Positions 16,925 to 26,998 of a stretch of 64,000 bases of DNA are shown piece after piece. The notes beneath the pieces were generated by a model, which saw only the letters and a list, made by a program, of their open reading frames with translations, was not told the origin of the DNA and ran no database searches. A program made the position numbers and the translations under genes. Numbering within the stretch: the stretch's first letter is position 1; each line of letters begins with the position of its first letter. The DNA is from a bacterium (GTDB lineage Bacteria > CAYTYR01 > UBA6262). The stretch covers positions 1 to 64,000 of the forward strand of contig JAQTPL010000003.1 in assembly GCA_028712895.1 (NCBI GenBank). Direction: 5' to 3'.

Positions 16925-17848
16925 TTATTTAGCGAAATATATCGTCACAAAGGATTCACTGATAGTGGCGAATCCGGCAATATCGCCCGGCTGGCTGCTA
17001 TCATTGTAGCCGGCTAATTCTTTTTCCTGTATTTCCTGAGATGGGCTGGCCAAGTCATAAATATCCGGATCTACCCCATCTTCATTGTCTTTACCTTCAC
17101 CGCCGCCGCCATGCCATTCATTACCTTCTTCGTATATCTCCCGCAAGTGGCCATTTTCTTCATGGCCGATACCAACAATTACCTTCCAGGTTTGCCCGGC
17201 AGGATTGCCGATAATAGCTATAGGAACAGCAACTTCGATAGCGGTCCATTTATCATCATCGATTAAAAATCCTTTGGTATCGCCATTTTCACCAAGTTTT
17301 CTGGCAATCAGCTTGCCGGTTTCATCCCAGATAAATCCTTTATAAGTGCCAGCGATGGCTATCGTGCAATGGAGACCCAGGTCTTCAGAAACCCGCAATT
17401 CACCGAAGGCCCCGGTAGTTGCGTCCAGCGAGTCACTATCCCCTTGCGGGAAAAATGACAAGCCGCCGTTTTGCCCTTCTTTATGGATACCGATCAACTT
17501 GAACGGCGCCCACCAAATACCAGGACGGGTAGATTTAATTAGAAAATAGACATTCTTAGCATCATACGTTACCCTGAATTCCAGCAGGTCAGCACCCCTG
17601 GCCAATTCCTGGTTCGCCGGATAGTAGTATTTACCATTGCCAGTGTCATCGCCTTTGACGTCTTTCCAGATAAATTCACTATTGGAAACACACGAGGTGT
17701 TTTCATCTACCGGCGGAGTACCGGTCCAGTCATTGATATTCTTGTCAACCTTAATTGTTTTTGGTTTGACCATATCCAAACCATAAACTGCCTGCGCCGC
17801 GAGGATTACAGCTAGTAACACCAGGAATACCACTTTTGCTTTGCGCAT
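16925..17848 (-). CDS. Secreted glucodextranase-C/DOMON-like domain protein (paralog 1)
   Basis: Signal peptide MRKAKVVFLVLLAVILAAQAVYG; INDWTGTPP...EFIWKDVKGDDTGNGKYYYPANQELARGADLLEFRVTYD; start trimmed to 17848. Confidence 0.75.
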   Translation of the reverse strand: MRKAKVVFLVLLAVILAAQAVYGLDMVKPKTIKVDKNINDWTGTPPVDENTSCVSNSEFIWKDVKGDDTGNGKYYYPANQELARGADLLEFRVTYDAKNVYFLIKSTRPGIWWAPFKLIGIHKEGQNGGLSFFPQGDSDSLDATTGAFGELRVSEDLGLHCTIAIAGTYKGFIWDETGKLIARKLGENGDTKGFLIDDDKWTAIEVAVPIAIIGNPAGQTWKVIVGIGHEENGHLREIYEEGNEWHGGGGEGKDNEDGVDPDIYDLASPSQEIQEKELAGYNDSSQPGDIAGFATISESFVTIYFAK

Positions 17849-17865
17849 AAAGCCTCCTTTTTTGT

Positions 17866-17953
17866 CTTCGGGTCCCGAGTCCCGGGTCTGCGGGTCAAGG
17901 TTCATAATTAATAATTCCAGACTCGAAGACTCGCGACTCGCTAACTCGTGACT
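17866..17953. repeat. GACTCG heptad repeat element (family H)
   Basis: Near-copy of 16842-16920. Confidence 0.8.
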
Positions 17954-17956
17954 TTT

Positions 17957-19171
17957 TTATTGCTTTTCTTCAGCTAAGATAGCATCGCAATCTTTAGCCG
18001 CTTTATTAAAAGCCTCGGCTACGCTCAGCCGTTTATTCAAGGCCTCGTCAATAGCTTTGGCAATAATTTCATCGTTAATTTTGGTCCAGGATTCAATTGT
18101 CGGCTTGCTCACCGCATATTGAATCTGATCCATGAACATTCTTTTGTCCGGGTCATCCTTGAACTGGGGATGATCGATGAGCGTCTTTTTAACGGGGAAA
18201 TTACCAGATATCTCACTCATCACTACCTGGTTTTCATCGAGCATCAGATAACGGATAAAATCCCAGACCGCAGGCGGATCTTTGGCATTCTGGTAGATAA
18301 CCAGGCTTTCGCCGCCAATATTTGTGGCATACTGCACTTTTTTCGGGATCAGGGCTATCCCGTATTTTAGTTTAGGGAAATTGGTCTTAATACCCTCGAT
18401 AGCCCAGGGCCCGTTCAACACCATGGCCACCCGGCCCAGTTCAAAAGCATTGGCGCTGTCAGTGATCAAGCGCGGGGAATACAGCAGGAGCTGGGCCCAG
18501 AGATCCATAGCTGCCAATCCTGGCGGCTGGTTAAATATGGCTTTAGTTTCAGAATCATTGAGCATCGCTCCACCTGCGCTGGCGACAAATGCCGGGAACA
18601 TCCAACCGCCATAGCCATCACCTTTGGGCACGGCAAAAGCAGCGACCTTACCCGGCACATAGACTTCTTTGGCTGTCTGCAGCAGTTCATCCCAGGTCGT
18701 AGGAACTTTTTTTATCAGTTCCTTGTTATAAAACAGGGCTATGCATGTCTGGTTCAAGGGAATACCATAATATTTCTGGTCATACTTGACCATCTTCATG
18801 GCGCCGGGATAAAAATCTTTCAGGTCAAGATCGCCGCCATTGACAAAATCATCCAGGCAGAACAGGATATTATCCTTGGCAAAACGGGACACCAATCCGC
18901 TGTCCAGGTAAGAACAGTCAGGATTGGCGCCCACAGCAATAGAAGTATTGATCTTGGTATTAAAATCATCTTTGGGTACAAAAAATATTTTAACGCGGAT
19001 GCCAGGATGCTCCTGGTTATATTTATTCACCAGAGCTTCAACCTGTTGTGTCCGGACCTGGTCGCCGGGAGCATAAGCCCAGAAAGTGATCTCTCTTCCT
19101 GCCGGCTGTTTGCTCCCGCACCCAGTGAGTAGTAACAATCCCAGTGTAATTATGGTTAATACTTGTCTCAA
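17957..19171 (-). CDS. Extracellular sugar-binding lipoprotein (ABC SBP family 1)
   Basis: Lipobox LLLLTGCGS; EITFWAYAPGDQ..; WDELLQTAKEV; AMVLNGPWAIEGI. Confidence 0.93.
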   Translation of the reverse strand: MRQVLTIITLGLLLLTGCGSKQPAGREITFWAYAPGDQVRTQQVEALVNKYNQEHPGIRVKIFFVPKDDFNTKINTSIAVGANPDCSYLDSGLVSRFAKDNILFCLDDFVNGGDLDLKDFYPGAMKMVKYDQKYYGIPLNQTCIALFYNKELIKKVPTTWDELLQTAKEVYVPGKVAAFAVPKGDGYGGWMFPAFVASAGGAMLNDSETKAIFNQPPGLAAMDLWAQLLLYSPRLITDSANAFELGRVAMVLNGPWAIEGIKTNFPKLKYGIALIPKKVQYATNIGGESLVIYQNAKDPPAVWDFIRYLMLDENQVVMSEISGNFPVKKTLIDHPQFKDDPDKRMFMDQIQYAVSKPTIESWTKINDEIIAKAIDEALNKRLSVAEAFNKAAKDCDAILAEEKQ

Positions 19172-19202
19172 ACTGGCCTCTTTTTTTATCAGTAACAGTT
19201 GT

Positions 19203-19313
19203 TAGGTGTAAGTTTTGGAAGTAAGTTTAGTTTAAAGTCTAAGGGTTTAAGTTTCAAACCGAAGACTTATAACCTACTTCCATACCTACTTCTACAACCT
19301 TCACCCTTTTACT
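19203..19313. repeat. Heptameric inverted repeat element (AAGTTTTGGAAGTAAGTTTAG.../...ACCTACTTCCATACCTACTTC)
   Basis: Complementary degenerate 7-mer arms between two minus-strand genes. Confidence 0.65.
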
Positions 19314-20235
19314 ATTTTGCAAACGTTACCGTCACATATGAATCTTTAATAGTGCAAAAGCCATCCGGGTCTCCGGCATGGGCTGAGGCTTTGTAGCTAC
19401 CTAACTCCTGTTCTTGTATTTCCATGCTTGGGCTGGCCAGATCATAAATATCCGGATCACTGCCACTCTCATCTTCATCACCTTCGCCGCCACCGCCATG
19501 CCATTCAGTGGCTTCTTCATATACTTCGCGGAAATGGTCAGCATCCTGCATACCAGTGCCAACTACGATCTTCCAGGTTTGTCCGGCAGGATTGCCGATC
19601 AATTCTATCGGTATAGCTATTTCCACAGCATTCCAATTATCATCTGCCACTAAGAAACCAGGAGTATCAGTGCTCTTTTCACCTGTCGCCCGGGCGATAG
19701 TTTTCCCTTTGGCATCCCACATCCACATTTTATAAGTACTGGCAATACCAATGACATATTGGCAAGCTAATGATTCATCAACTTTGATCTCACCAAAGCA
19801 TCCGCCCTCAGGATCCATCTCATCCGGGTCTCCCTGGCCCAACACCGTCATACCATCTTTTTCCCCTTCTTTGTGGATGCCGATGATACGATACGGAGCC
19901 CACCAATTGCCTGGCCTGGCGCACTTGATCAGAAAATACACATTATACTTATCCCAGGTGACCCTGAATTCTCTCAGGTCAGCACCCTTAGCTACATCTT
20001 TGCTGGTAGGATACGTGTACTTGCCAGGACCAGTATCATCGCCTTTGGCATCTTTCCAGATAAATTCGCCGCTGGAAATGATGGCGGTATTTTCCTGTTC
20101 AGCCGGGGTCCCGATCCAGTCATTGTCATTCTTATCAACTTTGATCGAATGACCTTTCAATCCTTCAGCTGCAAAAACTATGCTGCTGATCGCCAGCATT
20201 ACTGCCAGTGTTACCAAACCAACTCTCAATTTCAT
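19312..20235 (-). CDS. Secreted glucodextranase-C/DOMON-like domain protein (paralog 2)
   Basis: NDWIGTPAEQENTAIISSGEFIWKDAKGDDTGPGKYTYPTSKDVAKGADLREFRVTWD; close paralog of 16925-17848. Confidence 0.75.
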   Translation of the reverse strand: MKLRVGLVTLAVMLAISSIVFAAEGLKGHSIKVDKNDNDWIGTPAEQENTAIISSGEFIWKDAKGDDTGPGKYTYPTSKDVAKGADLREFRVTWDKYNVYFLIKCARPGNWWAPYRIIGIHKEGEKDGMTVLGQGDPDEMDPEGGCFGEIKVDESLACQYVIGIASTYKMWMWDAKGKTIARATGEKSTDTPGFLVADDNWNAVEIAIPIELIGNPAGQTWKIVVGTGMQDADHFREVYEEATEWHGGGGEGDEDESGSDPDIYDLASPSMEIQEQELGSYKASAHAGDPDGFCTIKDSYVTVTFAK

Positions 20236-20263
20236 GGTTCTTTACCTCCCCCTTTTTAGAATA

Positions 20264-20347
20264 TGATTACACAGATTTCTAAGAGAGATTACACTGATTA
20301 GAGCAAGATGATTACACCGATTACAAGCTTTTGATCTAATCTGTGCC
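20264..20347. repeat. GATTACACA ~9-mer repeat element (family I, copy 2)
   Basis: GATTACACAGATTTCTAAGAGAGATTACACTGATTAGA..GATTACACCGATTACAAG. Confidence 0.75.
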
Positions 20348-20381
20348 GCGCCCGCCGGCGCTTTAGTGGCGGGTAATCGCT

Positions 20382-23300
20382 TTACTCAAAGGTCACGGGA
20401 ACGAACGACCGTTCTATAATAGCATAGCTGGCAGCATCGTTCTTTGGCCCCGCAGCTTTATAACTGCTTAGTTCTTTCTGCTGGATTTCACTGGATGGGC
20501 TGGCCAGATCGTAGATATCTGGATCTGAGCCGGTTTCTCCTTCATTGCCCTCACCACCACCACCATGCCATTCAGAGGCAAATTCATTTACTTCCCGGAA
20601 GTGGTCATTATCCTGTTGACCGATACCGACAATAAAACGCCAGGTCTTGCCTGGCGGCTGGCCGCCCAGCATTTGCCAGGGGATTGCCACTTCTACATTG
20701 TTCCAGTTGTAATCATCAATTAAAAAGCCGGCAGTGTCACTATCCTTGCCTTCTTTCCTGGCAATAACCTTGCCTTCTCCATCCCAGACAAATCCTTTAT
20801 AGGTACTGGAAATACCCACAGCATATTCACAAGCCAGGCCGGGTGCCACATTGACCTCTCCCAGGCCAGGCAGAGTAACCTCTCCCTGTTTTTCCAATCC
20901 CCCTTCAACCCCGTTGGTATCAATACCGATCAAGCGGAATGGCGCCCACCAGTCACCAGGACGTGAACATTTAATGAGAAAATAAAGATTGTGGTCATCA
21001 TAGGTGACCCGGAATTCCCTCAGGTCAGAAGATTTGGTAAATACTTTGCTGGTCGGATAAGTATATGTCCCGGAGCCGTTATCATCACCTTTGGCATCAG
21101 TCCAGATAAACTCATCCGCGCTAATGGCCCAGCTGTTCTCAGCAGGAGCAGTGCCGACCCAATCCCTGACGTCTTTATTTACCTTGATGTTATGCCCATG
21201 TAAGGGTGTGCCAATGGCCACCGGAATGGAACAGGATTCCTTTTTGCCTTTCTTATCCACTTGGATAACAGTAATGGTGTGTTCAGAACCTGGTTTGAAT
21301 TTTTCCGATACCAGCCACACTGCTTCATAAAAACCTTTATCCGTGGCAGTCAGCGGCGCTTCTTTCATTTTATCTATCTTATACAGCATTTTATCGACTT
21401 GGCTGTGCGCTTTGGGAATAGCCATTATCTTGCATGATTTATAGACCGGAGCATTGGGTATGGGACCGACAATGTTTACCCGGTTAAAGACATTGATCTT
21501 TTTTTCCGCGGTGCCGATCTGGTCATATTTGTCAAACGCCCTGACAGAAAGTGTATATGGCCCGTCTTTTAGTGTCGTCGTATCCAGGGTCCCGATATAG
21601 GCATCATTGCCGTAAGGCTTCAATCTGATCCAGGTGTTAGCGTTCAGCGCATATTCAGCTTTCGTGATAGTTTCGCCTTTGATCACGAAGTCTAATGTTT
21701 CTTTGCCGCCATAAATATTCCCGGCAGGACTTTGGAAGGCGATCTCCGGAACATTAAAATCGATCTTTTCGCCTTCCAGGGAAATTGCGAAAATATGCAC
21801 CCTGGGATCATTGGGCGTGCCCAACCCGTTCATTATTTTCTTGGGATCAATAATAATGGTCTGGGAAAAGATCGCGACTCCCGGTTGGCGGATGCCTTCT
21901 TTTTCATGATGATAGGAAGTGACAACAGCCGGCTCATCATCAAAAACAGGCTTGCCTCCCCACCAGTCAGAAAAGGCGGTCTTTTTCACTTCAGTGGTAC
22001 CGTCAGTGTAGCACAAAGTAAAATCTACTTTGCTGCTGCCATTATGCATCGTCGCCAAGATATGCACTTTAGTATACCGGCCATTAGGCACTTTGAGGAC
22101 CTGGCCAATACATTCGACATTGTTATTTTGCCCGTCTTCTTTCGGACCGAATTTATATTTTATTTTTTCCTTGCCCATAAAAATAAAATCACGGTTAGAA
22201 TCAGGCAGTTCTTCAGCCGGGAAATCCCAACCAGTACCATCAGCGAGACTTGCCTCGGTAGAGATCATATCTGTATCAAAAGGCAGATCCACGTACAGGC
22301 CTGGTGAGTTATCAATAATAACTTTGGTTAGATTTTCGACTACATTCTTGCCCGTATCTTCGATGCGGAATTTAATGCCATGCACAGAACCGTCGTTGAG
22401 AGCAGAAGCATCCCACCTGGCCTGGTAGTTCCCTTTGCTCTTGTCAGCCATATCGACTAACGGTCCGGCATCGATAGCATATTTGACCGAGGCGATACCG
22501 CGGTCATCCTCGGCATGGACGCTCAAAATCACATTATTCATCACATATGAGCCGTCTTTGGGGCCAAACTGTACAAGCGGCGGCTCGTCAATATTATCCA
22601 CTACCACGTTGAACGCCTCGGATACAGCAGTGCCGGACGAGCTCCAGGCTTTGAAAACGAGAGAATGCATGCCCTCTCCTAGCAGCTTGGTGTCCAGGTC
22701 GTAGCTGTAATAGCTGTTGCCTAATGCCTTCATGGCATATTTTTTCTCATTATCAATGACGATCTCTTTGGTCGGCCAGTCTTTGCCTACCATAAAAGCT
22801 GCTTTGACCGGGACTTTACCGGCCAGCTTCTCTTCCTGCTTGGGACTGACCACCTGGATATTGCCCGTGGTCTGCCCATATTCTTTCTGCAAAGAAGAGA
22901 AAACTTTCTTATACAATTTCCGGTCCATGGTCATCACTCCCATGGTACCCGGATCATTGATCATAGTGTGCCAGTCAAATGCAGTCCACCAAACCGTACC
23001 AGCCAGTGCCGGGACTTTATTGAAAGCATTCATGGTTTCCTTGAACAACTCTACTTGTTTCAACTGCATTGTGTCTTCTTTATAAGGCGCCCAGACACCA
23101 AACTCAGTGGCTATGATCGGCTTATCCGGGAATGTCTTATGCATGGTTTCCAAGGCAGCCAGGGTATCTTCAAAATAATCCTTGCCGTAAAATACACCGT
23201 AATACATGGTAAACCCAAGCACATCCATATCTTTCTGGCTGGGATCCTTGTCGTCACTGCCAGACGCAGATTGCGCCACAAACCTGGTCCCGTCGATCTG

Positions 23301-24851
23301 GTAGGCGATATCGCGCAGTTCTTTGACGAACAGGGCCCGCTCGGTCTGCCAGCTACATTCATTACAAGTGCCCCAAATACCTACAGAGGCGCGGTTATAA
23401 TCCTGGTAGATCATTTCCTGCCACATCTGCCGGGCAATACCCCGCTCCTTGCGCTGGATATCAAACTCCGGCCCGCCGAACCAGTAAACCGGTATTTCTT
23501 CCCAGACCACCAGTCCCAGGCGGTCAGCCATGACCTGAGTAAAAGGATGATTAGGATAATGCGCGGTCCGGATGAAATTACAATTTGCTTCCTTGATCAG
23601 CATCAGATCATTATAAATGATCTGTTGGGGTGATTTCTTCCCCGGGACTTCCTCGCTGCCTGGGTACACTTCATGCCTGGCCAGGCCATTTAGCTTGAGC
23701 GGCTCACCGTTAAGCAGGATAGCAGCTTTTTCTTTGTTAATGGTGAATTCCCTGATACCGAATTGGGTATAATATTTATCCACCAGCTGTTTATTCTTAA
23801 GATCATAGATCTTGACCTGCAGAACATACAGATTCGGCTGGGCCGGGGTCCAGAGCTCGGGCCAATCAGCAGAGAGAGTGAAAGTGCAGGCCACTGTATC
23901 TTTGCCCAGGGCAGTCAATTCAGTATTCTGTTCGCCCCATACGGACAGGGGCCGGGACAGGTCTATTATGTCTTTGGCGCTTTCCGCCATAATATTTTTT
24001 TCAGTCAGTTTCGCTTTGTAGATGAACACTTCCACTTTTAGCGTGACATCAATTTCCGAACGGTTATCGATCACTACATTAGCCGAGAGCTGCGCTTTTT
24101 CCGGGCTGACTGGTTTTGTCCTGATATCCGTCCGCACAATATTTATGGCCGGGCAAATTTCAATATAGACATCTCTCTTGATGCCGCCATAATTCCACCA
24201 GTCCCCGATATAACAAGGTACGGTTAAGTTTCGCTGGTCACGGTTACCGGACGGTACCCAGGGGATATTATCCACCCGGACAGCCAGGGAATTTTTTTCC
24301 CCGAATTTGACATACGGGGTCAGATCCAGGACAAAAGGAGTATAGCCGCCTTCATGGCAGCCGATCCATGTGCCGTTGACCCAGACATCGGTGAAATAGT
24401 TGGCAGCCAGGAAAACCAGTCGCAGGTGTTTCCCCTCGTTTTCCTTGCTTATCTCAAAATTCCTCCGGTACCAGACTCCGCTTTCATAACGGTCAGGAGC
24501 AGGATTTTCAACTCCGGGGATCACTTTGTTTTCCCAAGCGCTATCATCAAAGGCCGCCAGATGCCGTCCCTTGCTCTCTTGCTCTAACGCGGCAATAGTT
24601 TCTGCTGTTCTTTTTTGCAGGGTTAATTCCTGGTTCATCACCAGCCGTTCTTTCTTCCAGGTGCCGGCCAGGCTGAGCTGTGTCTGGTCCTGCTTTTCAA
24701 AACCAGGCAAAGGCAGATCATTCTGGAACGGGACGGTAATACTGTTAATAGTTCTTAATTCGAAAGTAGGCGGCTGTAATTCCGCGGCAGCCATATTAAC
24801 GGCCCAGCTTATCGCTACCAGGAAAAAAATTTCTGCCCATCTACGCTTCAT
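20382..24851 (-). CDS. GH2 beta-galactosidase-like enzyme with C-terminal glucodextranase-C/DOMON-like module
   Basis: GH2 sugar-binding/TIM barrel: GVWYRRNFEIS, RTAHYPNHPFTQVMADRLGLVVWEEIPVYWFGG, IIATEFGVWAPYKE; last ~270 aa paralogous to 16925 and 19312; start trimmed to MKRRWAEIFFLV. Confidence 0.88.
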   Translation of the reverse strand: MKRRWAEIFFLVAISWAVNMAAAELQPPTFELRTINSITVPFQNDLPLPGFEKQDQTQLSLAGTWKKERLVMNQELTLQKRTAETIAALEQESKGRHLAAFDDSAWENKVIPGVENPAPDRYESGVWYRRNFEISKENEGKHLRLVFLAANYFTDVWVNGTWIGCHEGGYTPFVLDLTPYVKFGEKNSLAVRVDNIPWVPSGNRDQRNLTVPCYIGDWWNYGGIKRDVYIEICPAINIVRTDIRTKPVSPEKAQLSANVVIDNRSEIDVTLKVEVFIYKAKLTEKNIMAESAKDIIDLSRPLSVWGEQNTELTALGKDTVACTFTLSADWPELWTPAQPNLYVLQVKIYDLKNKQLVDKYYTQFGIREFTINKEKAAILLNGEPLKLNGLARHEVYPGSEEVPGKKSPQQIIYNDLMLIKEANCNFIRTAHYPNHPFTQVMADRLGLVVWEEIPVYWFGGPEFDIQRKERGIARQMWQEMIYQDYNRASVGIWGTCNECSWQTERALFVKELRDIAYQIDGTRFVAQSASGSDDKDPSQKDMDVLGFTMYYGVFYGKDYFEDTLAALETMHKTFPDKPIIATEFGVWAPYKEDTMQLKQVELFKETMNAFNKVPALAGTVWWTAFDWHTMINDPGTMGVMTMDRKLYKKVFSSLQKEYGQTTGNIQVVSPKQEEKLAGKVPVKAAFMVGKDWPTKEIVIDNEKKYAMKALGNSYYSYDLDTKLLGEGMHSLVFKAWSSSGTAVSEAFNVVVDNIDEPPLVQFGPKDGSYVMNNVILSVHAEDDRGIASVKYAIDAGPLVDMADKSKGNYQARWDASALNDGSVHGIKFRIEDTGKNVVENLTKVIIDNSPGLYVDLPFDTDMISTEASLADGTGWDFPAEELPDSNRDFIFMGKEKIKYKFGPKEDGQNNNVECIGQVLKVPNGRYTKVHILATMHNGSSKVDFTLCYTDGTTEVKKTAFSDWWGGKPVFDDEPAVVTSYHHEKEGIRQPGVAIFSQTIIIDPKKIMNGLGTPNDPRVHIFAISLEGEKIDFNVPEIAFQSPAGNIYGGKETLDFVIKGETITKAEYALNANTWIRLKPYGNDAYIGTLDTTTLKDGPYTLSVRAFDKYDQIGTAEKKINVFNRVNIVGPIPNAPVYKSCKIMAIPKAHSQVDKMLYKIDKMKEAPLTATDKGFYEAVWLVSEKFKPGSEHTITVIQVDKKGKKESCSIPVAIGTPLHGHNIKVNKDVRDWVGTAPAENSWAISADEFIWTDAKGDDNGSGTYTYPTSKVFTKSSDLREFRVTYDDHNLYFLIKCSRPGDWWAPFRLIGIDTNGVEGGLEKQGEVTLPGLGEVNVAPGLACEYAVGISSTYKGFVWDGEGKVIARKEGKDSDTAGFLIDDYNWNNVEVAIPWQMLGGQPPGKTWRFIVGIGQQDNDHFREVNEFASEWHGGGGEGNEGETGSDPDIYDLASPSSEIQQKELSSYKAAGPKNDAASYAIIERSFVPVTFE

Positions 24852-24861
24852 AAAATCTCCT

Positions 24862-25398
24862 TTACCATGAAGTATAATATTCTCCCCTGCGGTCACTGCC
24901 AAAAACATTAATATGTATTCTGCCTCCAACAGCCAATCCACTCACCGTATCAGTAGAACGGCAATACCACCAGCCCACATCGTCATCGTGCGGCTCTGGA
25001 AACGGTGTATAGCCAGTTAACCCTTTGTGATAAACGTTTCTTCTGGTTTTCATCCAGGCATTAGGCGCAGGGCCAAGGGTGCAATTAGGAATATCTTCAA
25101 TATAATTTTTAAAATCATCTTGTATTTGAAAGGCATACCCATCAGCACCATCCAGAGATCCCGGGTTATCAGGATCAATAGCTATGACCAGCGGGAAATG
25201 CTGAGCATCTGCATAGTATATGCTTATCGCTGACCGTATTATCCCTAGATTTCCCTTCGTGTTTGCTTCTTTGGAACGTTGTATAAAACTAATATAGCGG
25301 GGTACGGCGATACCTGCTATGATGCCAATGATAGCCACAACGATCATTAACTCCACTAATGTAAATCCTGTTCTTTTTTTAAATTTTAAAAAGGCCAT
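24862..25398 (-). CDS. Type II secretion-like pseudopilin (paralog B)
   Basis: MAFLKFKKRTGFTLVELMIVVAIIGIIAGIAVPRYISF prepilin motif; start trimmed to 25398. Confidence 0.9.
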   Translation of the reverse strand: MAFLKFKKRTGFTLVELMIVVAIIGIIAGIAVPRYISFIQRSKEANTKGNLGIIRSAISIYYADAQHFPLVIAIDPDNPGSLDGADGYAFQIQDDFKNYIEDIPNCTLGPAPNAWMKTRRNVYHKGLTGYTPFPEPHDDDVGWWYCRSTDTVSGLAVGGRIHINVFGSDRRGEYYTSW

Positions 25399-25429
25399 AT
25401 TTATGCTCGACTTTCTTATATATTCTCTT

Positions 25430-25966
25430 TTACCATGAACTATAATACGTCCCTGTATTATCTGTCCCCTCGACATAAACAAAAAACTTGCCCAGGTAAG
25501 CAAGTCCTCTTATTGTATCAGTGGAACGAAAATACAACCAGCCAACATTATTAGAACCGGGATCGATCGGGCCAGGGGAAGCTATCCCCAGGTGGTAAAC
25601 ATCAGACCGGGTGTGCTGCCAGGGCAGTGACGGTTCAGGGCCGATCTTACATTCGGGAAGCTCGTACACATATTGCTGGAAATCGTTGTGTATCTCCCAG
25701 CCTAAACCGTCATTAGTGTATAAACTCTGTGCGTTAGCAGGGTCGCAGGAAATAAACAAGGGATAGGATTCCGTATCTGCATAGTAAAGGCCTAACGTTG
25801 AACGTAACACACCCAGGGTACCCTTAGTAGCCCCTTCTTTGGCCCGTTTGGTGAAACTAATATAGCGGGGTATGCCAATACTTGCCAGTATACCGATAAT
25901 GGTTACGACGATCATCAGTTCAATCAAGGTCAGGCCGTTTTTGTTTTTTACTTCTGAAAATGCCAT
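25430..25966 (-). CDS. Type II secretion-like pseudopilin (paralog A)
   Basis: NGLTLIELMIVVTIIGILASIGIPRYISFTKRAKEGATKG. Confidence 0.9.
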   Translation of the reverse strand: MAFSEVKNKNGLTLIELMIVVTIIGILASIGIPRYISFTKRAKEGATKGTLGVLRSTLGLYYADTESYPLFISCDPANAQSLYTNDGLGWEIHNDFQQYVYELPECKIGPEPSLPWQHTRSDVYHLGIASPGPIDPGSNNVGWLYFRSTDTIRGLAYLGKFFVYVEGTDNTGTYYSSW

Positions 25967-26985
25967 ATCCGGACACTCGACTCTCTTATGATCAGCTCTG
26001 TGGGCAACACTAAATGCAATGGCTTATTTTCTTCCGGGTTCTGCTCGATCAGGAAACTGGCAGCTTCTGTTCCCAGCCTGAACATCGGCTGTTTCACCGT
26101 GGTCAAAGGAGGAACCAGATGAGCCGCTATGTCAATATCATCAAACCCGACCAGGGAAATATCTTTAGGCACCTGGAGGTTGCTTTCCTTGACTGCCATC
26201 AGCGCGCCTTTGGCCATGAGATCGTTAGCAGCAAATACCGCGGTTGGCCTGGTGGGCTGGATCAATAAATGCAGCATCGCCTGGTAACCGAGGTCTTCCT
26301 TATAATGGCCACAGACAACCAGGTTCTCGGAAATAGGTATCTTTTTATCAGCCAGCGCCTGGCGAAATCCAGCTTCGCGTTCGCGAGCGTCACCGCGTTC
26401 CGGCGGCCCGGCGATGAAACCGATATGCTTATGACCCAGGTCAATCAGGTATTTGGCTGCTTTATAGGCCCCGGTATAATTCTCGACATCCACAAAACTA
26501 CTGCCTTTAAAGCCCCTGCTGGCGCCGATCAGCACGAAAGGCACATCAGCTTCCCTCATCTTTTTGACCAGCACAGAGTTCTCCGGCGGAGCCAGCACCA
26601 GGAATCCCTTGACGAACTTGCCGAAATACCAACTGGTGATCCTTTCCACAGCATCTTCTTCCTGGGAAGTGACATTCAGGATAACCAGGTTATAAGAACA
26701 TTCATCCACTATTTTCTCTATGCCCTGCAGTATCTCGATAAAATAATAGGTAGTAAATAAATGTTCATACTGGATGACCAGGGCAATGGTTTGGGGAGAT
26801 TGACGGGAAAGATTAACCGCGGTAAGATTCGGATGGTATTTAAATTTCTTGATCAGGTTGAGTATTTTGGAACGGGTTTCGGATTTGACATACGGATGGT
26901 TATTAATGACCCGGGAGACTGTCATCTTGGAAGTCCCGGCCTTTTCTGCGATCGTATCGATGGTAATATTTTCTGGTTTGTTCAT
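25948..26985 (-). CDS. LacI-family transcriptional regulator
   Basis: ITIDTIAEKAGTSKMTVSRVINNHPYVKSETRSKILN; LVGFDDIDIAAHLVPPLTTV; start trimmed to 26985. Confidence 0.95.
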   Translation of the reverse strand: MNKPENITIDTIAEKAGTSKMTVSRVINNHPYVKSETRSKILNLIKKFKYHPNLTAVNLSRQSPQTIALVIQYEHLFTTYYFIEILQGIEKIVDECSYNLVILNVTSQEEDAVERITSWYFGKFVKGFLVLAPPENSVLVKKMREADVPFVLIGASRGFKGSSFVDVENYTGAYKAAKYLIDLGHKHIGFIAGPPERGDAREREAGFRQALADKKIPISENLVVCGHYKEDLGYQAMLHLLIQPTRPTAVFAANDLMAKGALMAVKESNLQVPKDISLVGFDDIDIAAHLVPPLTTVKQPMFRLGTEAASFLIEQNPEENKPLHLVLPTELIIRESSVRIWHFQK

Positions 26986-26998
26986 ACGCCACCCTTTA

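Noticed and set aside
17849-17905. N-terminal extension of the DOMON-like protein (MNLDPQTRDSGPEDKKGGF)
   Set aside because: Encoded by the GACTCG repeat element; the signal peptide starts at MRKAKVVF (17848).
16842-17953. GACTCG repeats considered as a CRISPR array
   Set aside because: Unit is only ~7-8 nt, no ~30-nt spacers, and no cas genes seen.
22968-23633. 221-aa plus-strand ORF (and similar antisense ORFs at 13973-14581, 21732-22307, 36975-37571)
   Set aside because: Fully antisense to confidently assigned genes (GH2, GH35, PilM-like); compositional shadow ORFs without recognisable motifs.
24862-24941. Upstream extension of the GH2 ORF (MDWLLEAEYILMFLAVTAGENIILHGKGDF)
   Set aside because: Overlaps the pseudopilin gene end; the signal peptide starts at MKRRWAEIFFLV (24851).
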